From positions 998,931 through 1,062,930 of the forward strand of contig JALCLG010000001.1 in NCBI GenBank assembly GCA_022647725.1: a DNA stretch of 64,000 nucleotides. Direction: 5' to 3'. How positions within the stretch are numbered: the first letter of the stretch is position 1; each line of letters opens with the position of its first letter. The notes below the pieces were generated by a model that was not told where the DNA came from, ran no database searches, and saw nothing but the letters and a program-made list of their open reading frames with translations. This DNA is from Bacilli bacterium (GTDB taxonomy: Bacteria; Bacillota_I; Bacilli_A; RFN20; CAG-288). Below are positions 54,217-61,963 of the stretch, in pieces. Position numbers and translations under genes: made by a program.

Positions 54217-55263
54217 ATGTCAATCAAATTAGCGATTAACGGTTTCGGTCGTATCGGTCGTCTGGCTTTCCGTCGTGCTTGGGAAGATAAGGAGATGGAG
54301 ATTGTTGCCATCAACGATTTATCTTCTTGCGCCAACTTAGCCTACCTCTTAAAGTATGATTCGGCTCACGGTGTCTGGAATCATGATATTTCCTTCGATG
54401 ATAACGATATCATTGTCGATGGCAAGAAGATCCAGGTCTCCAAGATCAAGGCTCCGACTGCTGAAGTTCCGTTCCCTTGGAAGGCTTTAGGCGTTGATGT
54501 CGTCTTAGAGTGCACCGGTCATTATCTGACCAAGGAAGCTGCTCAGGCTCACTTGGATTGCGGTGCCAAGGGTGTTGTGCTTTCAGCTCCGGCTAAGGAT
54601 GATACCTTAACCTATGTCTATGGCGTCAATACCGATAAGCTCGGCAAGGATGTCAAGGATGGCGTCAAGGTCATCTCCGGCGCTTCCTGCACGACTAACT
54701 GCTTAGGTCCGGTTCTGAAGGTTCTCGAAGATAACTATGGCATCGATGGCGGTTTCATGACCACTGTTCATGCTTACACCAACGATCAGTCCAACTTGGA
54801 TTTGATCAAGGAAGCTGATTTCCGTCGTGGCCGTGCCTCGGCTCAGAACATTGTTCCGACTTCCACGGGTGCTGCTAAGGCCATCTTCCTTGTCATTCCG
54901 TCTCTCAAGGGCAGAATGCAGGGTGGTGCTATCCGTGTTCCGGTCCTCGATGGTTCTTTGATCGATGTCACCTTAACCTTAAAGAAGCCGGTTAAGGATG
55001 CCGATGAGATCAATGGCCTTATGAAGAAGGCTGCTGAGGGTGAACTGAAGGGCATTCTCGGCTATTCCGATGATAAGCTCGTCTCCCGTGATATCTTAGG
55101 AAGAACCGAAGGTTCCATCTACAATGGTGATCAGACCAAGGTCTTCACCACTCCGGATGGCACGCAGCTCGTCAAGGTCTTCAGCTGGTATGATAACGAA
55201 TATTCGTATACCTGCCAGTATGTGAGACTTGCTAAGCTCTTCGGCCAGCTGCTCAATAAGTAG
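54217..55263 (+). CDS. gapA: Glyceraldehyde-3-phosphate dehydrogenase
   Basis: 348 residues. NAD-binding INGFGRIGRLAFR, catalytic Cys158 in SGASCTTNCLGPV, and the downstream HAYTNDQ with the catalytic His region, WYDNEYSYTCQ at the C-terminus. Oxidises glyceraldehyde-3-phosphate to 1,3-bisphosphoglycerate. AGGAGG ribosome binding site. First gene of gapA-pgk-tpiA. Separated from pgk by a strong hairpin that may raise gapA transcript over the rest. Confidence 0.97.
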   Translation: MSIKLAINGFGRIGRLAFRRAWEDKEMEIVAINDLSSCANLAYLLKYDSAHGVWNHDISFDDNDIIVDGKKIQVSKIKAPTAEVPFPWKALGVDVVLECTGHYLTKEAAQAHLDCGAKGVVLSAPAKDDTLTYVYGVNTDKLGKDVKDGVKVISGASCTTNCLGPVLKVLEDNYGIDGGFMTTVHAYTNDQSNLDLIKEADFRRGRASAQNIVPTSTGAAKAIFLVIPSLKGRMQGGAIRVPVLDGSLIDVTLTLKKPVKDADEINGLMKKAAEGELKGILGYSDDKLVSRDILGRTEGSIYNGDQTKVFTTPDGTQLVKVFSWYDNEYSYTCQYVRLAKLFGQLLNK

Positions 55264-55283
55264 TTCTTCGAAAGTATCTTGAG

Positions 55284-55314
55284 TAAGCGGCAGGCAACTG
55301 CCGCTTATTTATTC
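55284..55314 (+). terminator. Hairpin between gapA and pgk
   Basis: TAAGCGGCAG - GCAA - CTGCCGCTTA, a perfect 10-bp stem, followed by TTTATTCA. It could be a partial terminator or an mRNA-stabilising structure. Confidence 0.6.
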
Positions 55315-55332
55315 AAAAGAAAGGAAAAATCT

Positions 55333-56592
55333 ATGAAGAAACTCGTTACTGACCTGAAGGTCAACGGCAAGAAGGTTCTGGTCCGTGTTGATTTCAATGT
55401 CCCGCATAAGGGAAGCACCATTACCGATGATTCCCGTATTGTCGGTGCCATTCCGACCATCGTTTCCCTCCTGAAGCAGGGTGCCAAGGTCATTTTGATG
55501 TCTCATCTTGGCAAGATCGATTGGGGCAAGGTCGATGATGCCACCATCGAAGCGCAGAAGAAGAAGGGTGATCTCGTCATTGTCGTGGAGCCGCTGAAGG
55601 CTCTGCTTGCCAAGGCAATGGGCAAGGCTGTCAACGTTTCCTTCTCCAAGGATACTCATGGCGAAGGCCTCAAGGCCGCTGTCGCTGCTCTGAAGAACGG
55701 CGATGTCCTGGTTGTCCAGAATACCCGTTATGAGAAGGGTGAGACGAAGAACAATGCCGATCTGTCCAAGGAGTGGGCGTCCTTAGCCGATGCCTTCGTC
55801 ATGGATGCCTTCGGTTCGGCTCACAGAGCCCATGCCTCGACTGTCGGTGTTCCCTCGGAGATGAAGGCGGAAGGCAAGGAGACCGCGGTTGGCTTCCTGA
55901 TGGAGAAGGAAATCAAGGGCCTTGGCCGCTGCGTCGATTGCAAGGCGGATGAACGTCCTTATGTCGCTATCTTAGGCGGCAGCAAGGTTTCTTCCAAGAT
56001 CGAAGTCATCGATTCGCTCCTCAAGAAGTGCGATAAGATCCTCATCGGCGGCGGTATGTCCTATACCTTCAAGTTCGCTGTCTACGGCACCAAGGTCGGC
56101 AATTCGCTCTTCGAAGCCGATCAGGTCGAGTATGCCAAGAAGTGCTATGCTACCGGCAAGATCGTTCTGCCGGTCGATAACGTCGTCGGCAAGGGCTTCA
56201 ATCCGGATACTCCGGATGCGCCGGTCAGCGATGTCAAGACGGTTGCCGGAGACATTCCGGATGGCTTAGAAGGCCTCGATATCGGTCCGAAGACCATTAA
56301 GATCTTCCAGGACGAGATCAAGAAGGCCAAGACCATCTTCTGGAACGGTCCGGTCGGCGTCTTCGAGAACGCTCAGTTCACGGCTGGCACCAAAGCCATC
56401 TGCGAAGCCTGCGCCGAAGCCACGAAGAAGGGTGCCTTCACCGTCATCGGCGGCGGCGATTCTTCTGCCGCGGCTGTGAAGTTCGGCTATGTCGATAAGT
56501 TCTCTCATGTCTCCACCGGTGGCGGTGCTTCCCTTGAACTGATCCAGTTCGATGGCAAGCTTCCGGGCATCGATGTCATTGAGGACAAGTAA
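55333..56592 (+). CDS. pgk: Phosphoglycerate kinase
   Basis: 419 residues from the ATG at 55333, preceded by AAAGGAAAA; a longer frame from 55279 runs through the hairpin and is excluded. VLVRVDFNVP near the N-terminus, LMSHLGK, NTRYEKGETKN, the hinge (GGSKVSSKIEV) and the nucleotide-site GGGDSSAA with TGGGASLE are all present. Makes ATP from 1,3-bisphosphoglycerate. 16 bp upstream of tpiA. Confidence 0.97.
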   Translation: MKKLVTDLKVNGKKVLVRVDFNVPHKGSTITDDSRIVGAIPTIVSLLKQGAKVILMSHLGKIDWGKVDDATIEAQKKKGDLVIVVEPLKALLAKAMGKAVNVSFSKDTHGEGLKAAVAALKNGDVLVVQNTRYEKGETKNNADLSKEWASLADAFVMDAFGSAHRAHASTVGVPSEMKAEGKETAVGFLMEKEIKGLGRCVDCKADERPYVAILGGSKVSSKIEVIDSLLKKCDKILIGGGMSYTFKFAVYGTKVGNSLFEADQVEYAKKCYATGKIVLPVDNVVGKGFNPDTPDAPVSDVKTVAGDIPDGLEGLDIGPKTIKIFQDEIKKAKTIFWNGPVGVFENAQFTAGTKAICEACAEATKKGAFTVIGGGDSSAAAVKFGYVDKFSHVSTGGGASLELIQFDGKLPGIDVIEDK

Positions 56593-56608
56593 TCCGTAGG
56601 TAAAGGAA

Positions 56609-57370
56609 ATGTCCAGAAAAAAGTTTTTGATGGGCAACTGGAAGATGAACCACACCATCCAGGAAGCCAATCAGTTCTGCGATGATGTCAAGGCGGCAGG
56701 TCTGGTCAAACAGGCCCGCAAGCGTGGCATCATGCTCGGTGTTGCTCCGTCGTATCTGTCGCTGCAGGCCGTCAGCAAGCATGCGCATGGCCTGATCGTT
56801 GCCTCCCAGGATGCCCATTATGCCGATCATGGTGCTTTCACCAGTTCGGTCTCCATCCCGCAGCTTCAGGAGATTGCCATCTCCTGGGCCATCATCGGTC
56901 ACAGCGAGAAGCGTCAGTATGAAGGCGAGACCGACTTTGACTGCAACCGCAAGATCAAGGCTCTCGTCGCCCATGACTTCCATGTCATCTATTGTGTCGG
57001 TGAATCCGCCAAGCAGTACGATGAAGGCCTGACCAAGGACGTCATTCGTGCCCAGGTCGTCACGGGCCTGATGGGTCTGACCAAAGACAACATCGCCAAT
57101 GTCGTGATTGCCTACGAACCGGTCTGGTCGATCGGTACTGGCAAGAACGCTTCCGATACGATCGCCGAGGATATCTGCCTCTTCATCCGTGGCATCATTG
57201 CCGAGCTTTTCGGCAAAGTCGCCAGCCAGAAGATTCAGATTCTCTATGGCGGCTCTGTCAAACCGGAGAACATCCACGGGTATCTGTCGCAGCCCGATGT
57301 CGATGGTGCGTTGGTCGGCGGCGCTTCCCTCAAGTCGGATTCGTTTGCCGCTCTTCTTACCAACATCTAG
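56609..57370 (+). CDS. tpiA: Triosephosphate isomerase
   Basis: 253 residues. GNWKMN with the catalytic Lys, IIGHSEKRQ with the catalytic His, VVIAYEPVWSIGTG with the catalytic Glu and ILYGGSVKPEN phosphate loop. Interconverts dihydroxyacetone phosphate and glyceraldehyde-3-phosphate. Last gene of the glycolytic operon, with an excellent terminator behind it. Confidence 0.97.
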   Translation: MSRKKFLMGNWKMNHTIQEANQFCDDVKAAGLVKQARKRGIMLGVAPSYLSLQAVSKHAHGLIVASQDAHYADHGAFTSSVSIPQLQEIAISWAIIGHSEKRQYEGETDFDCNRKIKALVAHDFHVIYCVGESAKQYDEGLTKDVIRAQVVTGLMGLTKDNIANVVIAYEPVWSIGTGKNASDTIAEDICLFIRGIIAELFGKVASQKIQILYGGSVKPENIHGYLSQPDVDGALVGGASLKSDSFAALLTNI

Positions 57371-57387
57371 TCCGTTGCTCTTTGCAG

Positions 57388-57418
57388 CCTCCGCCCGGGT
57401 TCCCGGGCGGAGGTTTTT
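57388..57418 (+). terminator. Terminator of the gapA-pgk-tpiA operon
   Basis: CCTCCGCCCGGG - TT - CCCGGGCGGAGG, a perfect 12-bp stem, then TTTTT. Confidence 0.95.
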
Positions 57419-57431
57419 ATTTGATTCAGGG

Positions 57432-57459
57432 TTGAAGAAATCATTTTTTTCTTTATACT
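57432..57459 (+). promoter_or_regulatory. Promoter of the BI-1 gene
   Basis: TTGAAG (57432-57437), 16 bp, TATACT (57454-57459), 53 bp before the start. Confidence 0.55.
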
Positions 57460-57512
57460 ATGGGAGAGGATTGTTCTACCCCTTTAGATTTAGGTAGGGA
57501 AAGGAGACTGCT

Positions 57513-58289
57513 ATGGAAGAATTCCATCCGCAGGCGTTCACGTCAGCGAGCAAAGTCACGCCGGTCCGAGATAATTCGAAACTGCTGTCGTTAGGTAAGA
57601 TCTTCCTGTGGCTGGCACTGGGATTACTGGTTACCGGTGTCATCTCTTTGACGATGCCGGATATCCTGATTGCTGCCTATGGTGCCTTGACTCAGGAAGC
57701 GATGAATACCTATGTCATTCTCCTCATTGTCTCCGTCGTCGTCTGCATCATCTCCGAGATTGCCCTCAATATCTCCGCTTTCGGCAAGAGCGGTGTCGTG
57801 ACCGGCATCTTCTATGTCATCTATGCCCTGGCCATGGGCGTCTTGCTCTCGACGGTGATGATTACGGTCTTTGCCTATACGGCCGAGACGACCGGCAGCA
57901 ACTCCGATTTCATCAAGACCCTGGCCGTGGCGTTCTTCGTGACGGCCGGCTGCTTCGGGGTGATGGGACTGGTCGGTGCCTTGACGAAGAACATGAATGC
58001 TGCCATCCCGCTGGTGATTACCTTAGGCATCGGGATTCTCGTCATCTCGCTGGTCAACTTCTTCCTGCAGTCCACCCTGATCTACTGGATCGTCGACTTC
58101 GTGGTTTTCGGCCTGATCCTCTTAGTGACAGCCATCGATATGCATAACATCATCGCTATCGCCAACCGCAAGGAATTCGCCAATAGCACTACCTTATCGA
58201 TCTACTGCGCCTATGTCCTCTATGTCGACCTCATCAACATCTTCATCCGGGTCGTCTGGTATCTGATGCTGATCAACAACCGCAAATAA
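57513..58289 (+). CDS. Bax inhibitor-1 family membrane protein
   Basis: 258 residues with seven membrane segments after a polar N-terminus. The BI-1/YccA/YetJ pattern is visible in VTGIFYVIYALAMGVLLSTV, FFVTAGCFGVMGLVGALTK and the C-terminal LSIYCAYVLYVDLINIFIRVV with its conserved Asp. B. subtilis YetJ is a pH-dependent calcium leak; physiological role in bacteria is little known. AAAGGAG ribosome binding site; own promoter and terminator. Confidence 0.88.
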   Translation: MEEFHPQAFTSASKVTPVRDNSKLLSLGKIFLWLALGLLVTGVISLTMPDILIAAYGALTQEAMNTYVILLIVSVVVCIISEIALNISAFGKSGVVTGIFYVIYALAMGVLLSTVMITVFAYTAETTGSNSDFIKTLAVAFFVTAGCFGVMGLVGALTKNMNAAIPLVITLGIGILVISLVNFFLQSTLIYWIVDFVVFGLILLVTAIDMHNIIAIANRKEFANSTTLSIYCAYVLYVDLINIFIRVVWYLMLINNRK

Positions 58290-58297
58290 GCCGAGTG

Positions 58298-58326
58298 AGC
58301 CGGAGCTTAGCGCTCCGGCTTTTTTA
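58298..58326 (+). terminator. Terminator of the BI-1 gene
   Basis: AGCCGGAGC - TTAGC - GCTCCGGCT followed by TTTTTATTT. Confidence 0.9.
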
Positions 58327-58387
58327 TTTCTGGAGAGCACAAAGAGTCATAATATGATGCTTTTTAATCAAATGATAATTTATGTGT

Positions 58388-58393
58388 TATAAT
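58388..58393 (+). promoter_or_regulatory. -10 box of the protease / serpin-like operon
   Basis: TATAAT 23 bp before the protease start, in a very AT-rich stretch. Confidence 0.5.
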
Positions 58394-58416
58394 CATTACA
58401 TAATTGAGGCAAAAAT

Positions 58417-59508
58417 ATGAATAATAACATATTTGTCCATTGTTCGTTGCTTATGTCAGTTATCGTCACTTTGAGTTTGGAAAGAGTACCCCAAGGGGTT
58501 TCCTTTGTTTCACGTCAAAAAACAACACTTGAGACTGCGGAACCGGCAAATCCTATTGATCCTATTTTGCCTCGATATGATTACCCAGGAGTTTTTACGG
58601 CGACAAGCTCCTCTGGACATTCTCTTGTTGAATATCAGTACAGCACGGGACATATCGCTTATGGCGATGTTGCCTTTTCGTCATCCAATCATTCTGTTTC
58701 AGAGACGATGCCTTTAAATCAAGTGAAATATGGTATTCCCTATGATTCATCAAACGAAAAAAGAAGTAATATTTCTGCAAATAATAACTTGGAAGTTGTG
58801 GACCAAAGTAAAAAAGCATCTTTTGAACCCTCTGCTATTGGTGTGATCAGAGGCCAAAATGCAATTCATCAATATGAGTATGGTTCTTGCTTTATTGTTG
58901 GCAACGGATTGATTGCTACGGCTGCTCATTGTGTCTTTTCAAAAGGATTTTATCATACTGATTTAACCGTTGCTTTTATCAATGATGGTGCAAGTGATTT
59001 CCAACATTACTATCCTGTTGCTTTCTCTTACCTTCCTCTTCCTTTTAAACAGGATGGAGCCTTCCCTCTTAATCCTCCCGCCGATGATCTTTCGGAGACG
59101 GCATCAAATAATGATTGGGCGATTTTGAAATTGGATACGAGTAACCTTCAAAACAGCTATGGCTCTTTTGCCCTTTTGACAGGAGAATCTTTAGTTATTA
59201 ATCGTTCTGTCGTTGCAGGTTATCCCGGCACGGATAATTTAGCGCGTCTTCATTGCTCATCTGGATTTGGAATTGTTGGTTCAAATGAATGTTCTTATAA
59301 CCTTTTCCAATATGTTGAGGAAGGAATGAGTGGGGGGCCGGTCATCGAAAGAGGCCTGTTCTCTAATGAGGGAAGCGTGGTGGGTATTCTGTCCGAGAAA
59401 GCAATTTATTGGCAAAACAATGTTGATGGACAGTCTATTATTGGCTATTCAGTTTGGGCAACCAAAATAAACACTCAGCTTATTTCATTGGTTTCCTATT
59501 TAGGATAA
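58417..59508 (+). CDS. Secreted V8-like (trypsin-fold) serine protease
   Basis: 363 residues. Short hydrophobic N-terminus (VHCSLLMSVIVTLSL) that can act as a signal peptide, a polar 120-residue pro-region, then a chymotrypsin-fold domain with the full triad: His171 in GLIATAAHCVF, Asp233 in NDWAILKLD, Ser305 in EEGMSGGPVIE. GSCFIVGNG before the His and the AAHC/GMSGGP wording match the glutamyl-endopeptidase (V8/S1B) group. Codon use is visibly more AT-rich than in the flanking operons, which suggests acquisition by transfer. GAGG is the ribosome binding site. A serpin-like lipoprotein gene follows 16 bp later. Confidence 0.82.
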   Translation: MNNNIFVHCSLLMSVIVTLSLERVPQGVSFVSRQKTTLETAEPANPIDPILPRYDYPGVFTATSSSGHSLVEYQYSTGHIAYGDVAFSSSNHSVSETMPLNQVKYGIPYDSSNEKRSNISANNNLEVVDQSKKASFEPSAIGVIRGQNAIHQYEYGSCFIVGNGLIATAAHCVFSKGFYHTDLTVAFINDGASDFQHYYPVAFSYLPLPFKQDGAFPLNPPADDLSETASNNDWAILKLDTSNLQNSYGSFALLTGESLVINRSVVAGYPGTDNLARLHCSSGFGIVGSNECSYNLFQYVEEGMSGGPVIERGLFSNEGSVVGILSEKAIYWQNNVDGQSIIGYSVWATKINTQLISLVSYLG

Positions 59509-59524
59509 AAGAGGTAATTAAGCA

Positions 59525-60739
59525 ATGACTTACTTGATTAAAAAAATAGGAAGACTCTCTCTCCTGGCCTTGTTGGTGCTGACTGGCTGCCAAGAAGAGA
59601 CAACCACTGTGGTTAATGATGACGGACTGTATACTGTTCCTAATGACTCTTTTCGTGCTGCCAGTATTGTTAAACCTGCGGACAGAACATATTCCTCGTC
59701 TTTATCGGCCAAGACTCAAGACCTCTATTTAGCTTTTGTCGGTCAGGTGTCGTCAGATATGCTGACGGGGAAGGGCAATCAAAATGCCTTAGTGTCCTTT
59801 CCCGATCTTTTTGCACGGCTTACTTCCATCAGTTATTTAGGCGGGCCAGATTCTCAGGCGAAGCTGGTATCCTACCTGAAAGCCGACAATTTCACTGAGA
59901 TTGCCACAGCTGCCAAGGAGATAACGTTGGCCTTGGGGACCAAGAACTCAGCCTTGGAAGGGGGCTCTAGCTATCTTGCTTATGATGTTTGCCCCGAAAA
60001 TGTGTCTTCTGTTTCTAAAATTCGTGAAAACTTGGATTCTTCTACCTTGGCCTTCCTTCAGGGCACGGTCTTTGAAGCTTTGGCTGAAACGGATATTGGT
60101 GGCTATCCGGCCGTTGCGAAAATGCAGCCTCAGGATGCCGTCGGTGAAAACACAGTCCCTGAGGAAGCCTATGAAGCTATGAAATTCCCGATTCTGACAA
60201 TGGACTATTATTCGTTATTTGCCGCTCTTCCTCTGACGGCGACTACATCCACCTTTGCTGGCCAGTCTCATGCCTTCTGTTATTCGAATAAAGCTTTGCT
60301 CCGTTCGGGCAAGGATTATCAGCGGGTGGAATTAGATTCCCAAACCGTAACGGCTAGTTTCTTACTGCCGGATACTGTGGCGTCTGGATTTGAAGATTCT
60401 CAGGAAGCCACCGAATCCGTAGGACAAGAATCGTCCGTCCTGCTGCCTTCCTTTACCTTACCGGTTCGCAACGATATTTCCGACCAGCTGGACAGGGTGT
60501 CTTCAAAACGCCTTTCCTTGGTTTCCCAAAATTTCGTGACGGGACTTTCTTATCAAAGCGAGACCTTGACCTTCAATGATCAAGGCTTTGGCAAGTCTTC
60601 TACAGCCGCTCCCGTTTCGATAGATTCAAAAGCTCTGACTTTCAATCATGGTTTTTCCTTGGCTGTCTCCCTGAAAGCGGAGATTGCCGGGCAACCGGTC
60701 TCCTTGCCGGTGCTGAAGGCTTGGGTGACTGCCCTGTAG
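59525..60739 (+). CDS. Serpin-like lipoprotein, possible inhibitor of the adjacent protease
   Basis: 404 residues. Lipobox LVLTGC (Cys22). Several segments line up with serpins in the right order: NALVSFPDLFARLTSISYLGG (serpin NxxxSPxSI helix B region), YQRVELDSQTVTASFLLPD (strand before the LPD turn), SFTLPVRNDISDQLDRV (the lPkF strand), and ETLTFNDQGFGKSSTAAPVS then LTFNHGFSLAV, which resemble the hinge, reactive loop and HPF strand. The loop between Gly354 and His375 is shorter than usual in inhibitory serpins. The match is by eye and distant. It is immediately behind the serine protease gene, which fits a protease-inhibitor pair held at the membrane. Confidence 0.55.
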   Translation: MTYLIKKIGRLSLLALLVLTGCQEETTTVVNDDGLYTVPNDSFRAASIVKPADRTYSSSLSAKTQDLYLAFVGQVSSDMLTGKGNQNALVSFPDLFARLTSISYLGGPDSQAKLVSYLKADNFTEIATAAKEITLALGTKNSALEGGSSYLAYDVCPENVSSVSKIRENLDSSTLAFLQGTVFEALAETDIGGYPAVAKMQPQDAVGENTVPEEAYEAMKFPILTMDYYSLFAALPLTATTSTFAGQSHAFCYSNKALLRSGKDYQRVELDSQTVTASFLLPDTVASGFEDSQEATESVGQESSVLLPSFTLPVRNDISDQLDRVSSKRLSLVSQNFVTGLSYQSETLTFNDQGFGKSSTAAPVSIDSKALTFNHGFSLAVSLKAEIAGQPVSLPVLKAWVTAL

Positions 60740-60763
60740 CGGCTTCGCTTTAAAGAAGGAAAT

Positions 60764-60790
60764 GAGAAAAAATAGTTTTTCTTTTTTCTC
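60764..60790 (+). terminator. AT-rich hairpin after the serpin-like gene
   Basis: GAGAAAAAA (60764-60772) pairs with TTTTTTCTC (60782-60790) with T-rich loop; could end the upstream transcript weakly. Confidence 0.4.
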
Positions 60791-60858
60791 AATTCATTTG
60801 TGAATCCTGTTTTTCCTGAGTCCACGACTCCGGGCGTATCAAAAAGTTCAAAAAGTTG

Positions 60859-60887
60859 TTGACTCCCAGGAAAAGAGTGCCTATAAT
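60859..60887 (+). promoter_or_regulatory. str operon promoter
   Basis: TTGACT (60859-60864), 17 bp, TATAAT (60882-60887), giving a leader of about 107 nt before rpsL. Confidence 0.8.
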
Positions 60888-60905
60888 TTCTTTTGTCGAT
60901 GTCGA

Positions 60906-60937
60906 CGGGCAAGGCCCGCTCTTTTTATAGAAAGAGC
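60906..60937 (+). terminator. Attenuator-like hairpins in the rpsL leader
   Basis: CGGGC-AAG-GCCCG (60906-60918) followed by CTCTTTTTATAG looks like a short intrinsic terminator. The overlapping GCTCTTT / AAAGAGC pair (60918-60937) cannot form at the same time, and the GCCCGG in the right arm of the large inverted repeat could also pair with CGGGC. Such alternatives suggest attenuation. Confidence 0.5.
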
Positions 60938-61000
60938 TGGATACGCCCGGAAACGTGGACAATAGGTCACAAGATTTATTAAATTCTTGGAGGAAACAGA

Positions 61001-61426
61001 ATGCCTACTATTAATCAGTTGGTCCGTAAGGAGAGACAACAGGCTCTCTACAAGTCCAAGGCTCCGGCTCTTGGCAAGCGTTGGGATTCTCTGAACAAGA
61101 AAGAGAAGAAGATTCCTTCGCCGCAGAAGAAGGGTGTCTGCACCCGTGTCGGTACGATGACGCCTAAGAAGCCGAACTCGGCTGCTCGTAAGTACGCCAG
61201 AGTCCGTCTCTCGAATGGCTATGAAGTCACTGCCTACATCGGCGGCGAAGGTCATAACCTTCAGGAGCACAAGGTTGTTCTGATCCGTGGCGGCCGTGTC
61301 CGTGATTTACCGGGTGTCCGATATCACATCATCCGTGGCGCTATGGAATGCTTCGGCGTTGAGAACCGTAAGCAGAGCCGTTCTCAGTATGGAACTAAGA
61401 AAGATGGCTCCATCCAGAAGAAGTAA
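61001..61426 (+). CDS. rpsL: 30S ribosomal protein S12
   Basis: 141 residues. [12 protein letters not shown] at the N-terminus and the invariant decoding-site segments [11 protein letters not shown] and [18 protein letters not shown]; the last is the loop with the streptomycin-resistance lysine/proline region. TTGGAGGAAACAGA ribosome binding site. First gene of the str operon. Confidence 0.98.
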   Translation: MPTINQLVRKERQQALYKSKAPALGKRWDSLNKKEKKIPSPQKKGVCTRVGTMTPKKPNSAARKYARVRLSNGYEVTAYIGGEGHNLQEHKVVLIRGGRVRDLPGVRYHIIRGAMECFGVENRKQSRSQYGTKKDGSIQKK

Positions 61427-61447
61427 TTAGGATAGGAGAAAACAATC

Positions 61448-61921
61448 ATGCCTAGAAAGAATGGTTCTGTAGAGAAGAGAGATGTTCTTCCGGATCCGAT
61501 TTATAACTCCAAACTCGTTACCCGTCTGGTCAACCGTATCATGATGGATGGCAAAAAGGGAACCGCTGAAACGATTCTCTACGGTGCCTTTGATAAGGTT
61601 GCTGCCAAGACTGGCAAACCGGCTCTGGAGGTTTTCACCATTGCTCTCAACAACATTATGCCGGAAGTCGAATTGAAGGCTCGCCGTGTCGGCGCCTCCA
61701 ACTACCAGGTTCCGGTCGAAGTCACGCCTGAAAGAAAGGTGACTCTCGGCTTACGCTGGTTAGTCACTTACGCCCGTCTGCGCAACGAGAAGTCCATGAT
61801 GGATAAGCTCGCTGGCGAAATCATCGATGCCGCCAATGGTACCGGTGGTGCTGTGAAGCGTCGTGATGATATGCATAAGACCGCTGAAGCGAACAAAGCT
61901 TACGCCCATTACCGTTGGTAA
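61448..61921 (+). CDS. rpsG: 30S ribosomal protein S7
   Basis: 157 residues. Begins [20 protein letters not shown] with the signature [14 protein letters not shown] and [19 protein letters not shown]; ends in [12 protein letters not shown]. Primary 16S rRNA binder that nucleates assembly of the 30S head. 21 bp after rpsL, AGGAGAAAACAATC before the ATG. fusA starts 42 bp later. Confidence 0.98.
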   Translation: MPRKNGSVEKRDVLPDPIYNSKLVTRLVNRIMMDGKKGTAETILYGAFDKVAAKTGKPALEVFTIALNNIMPEVELKARRVGASNYQVPVEVTPERKVTLGLRWLVTYARLRNEKSMMDKLAGEIIDAANGTGGAVKRRDDMHKTAEANKAYAHYRW

Positions 61922-61963
61922 TCGGTTCCTGAGTTTCGCTGTTACCATATAGGAGGAAACCAC

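Larger units (their letters stand above)
60822..60958. repeat. 19-bp inverted repeat flanking the str-operon promoter
   Basis: CCACGACTCCGGGCGTATC (60822-60840) and GATACGCCCGGAAACGTGG (60940-60958) are inverted copies with 17 of 19 positions matching, 99 bp apart, with the promoter and the leader attenuator between them. Confidence 0.75.
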
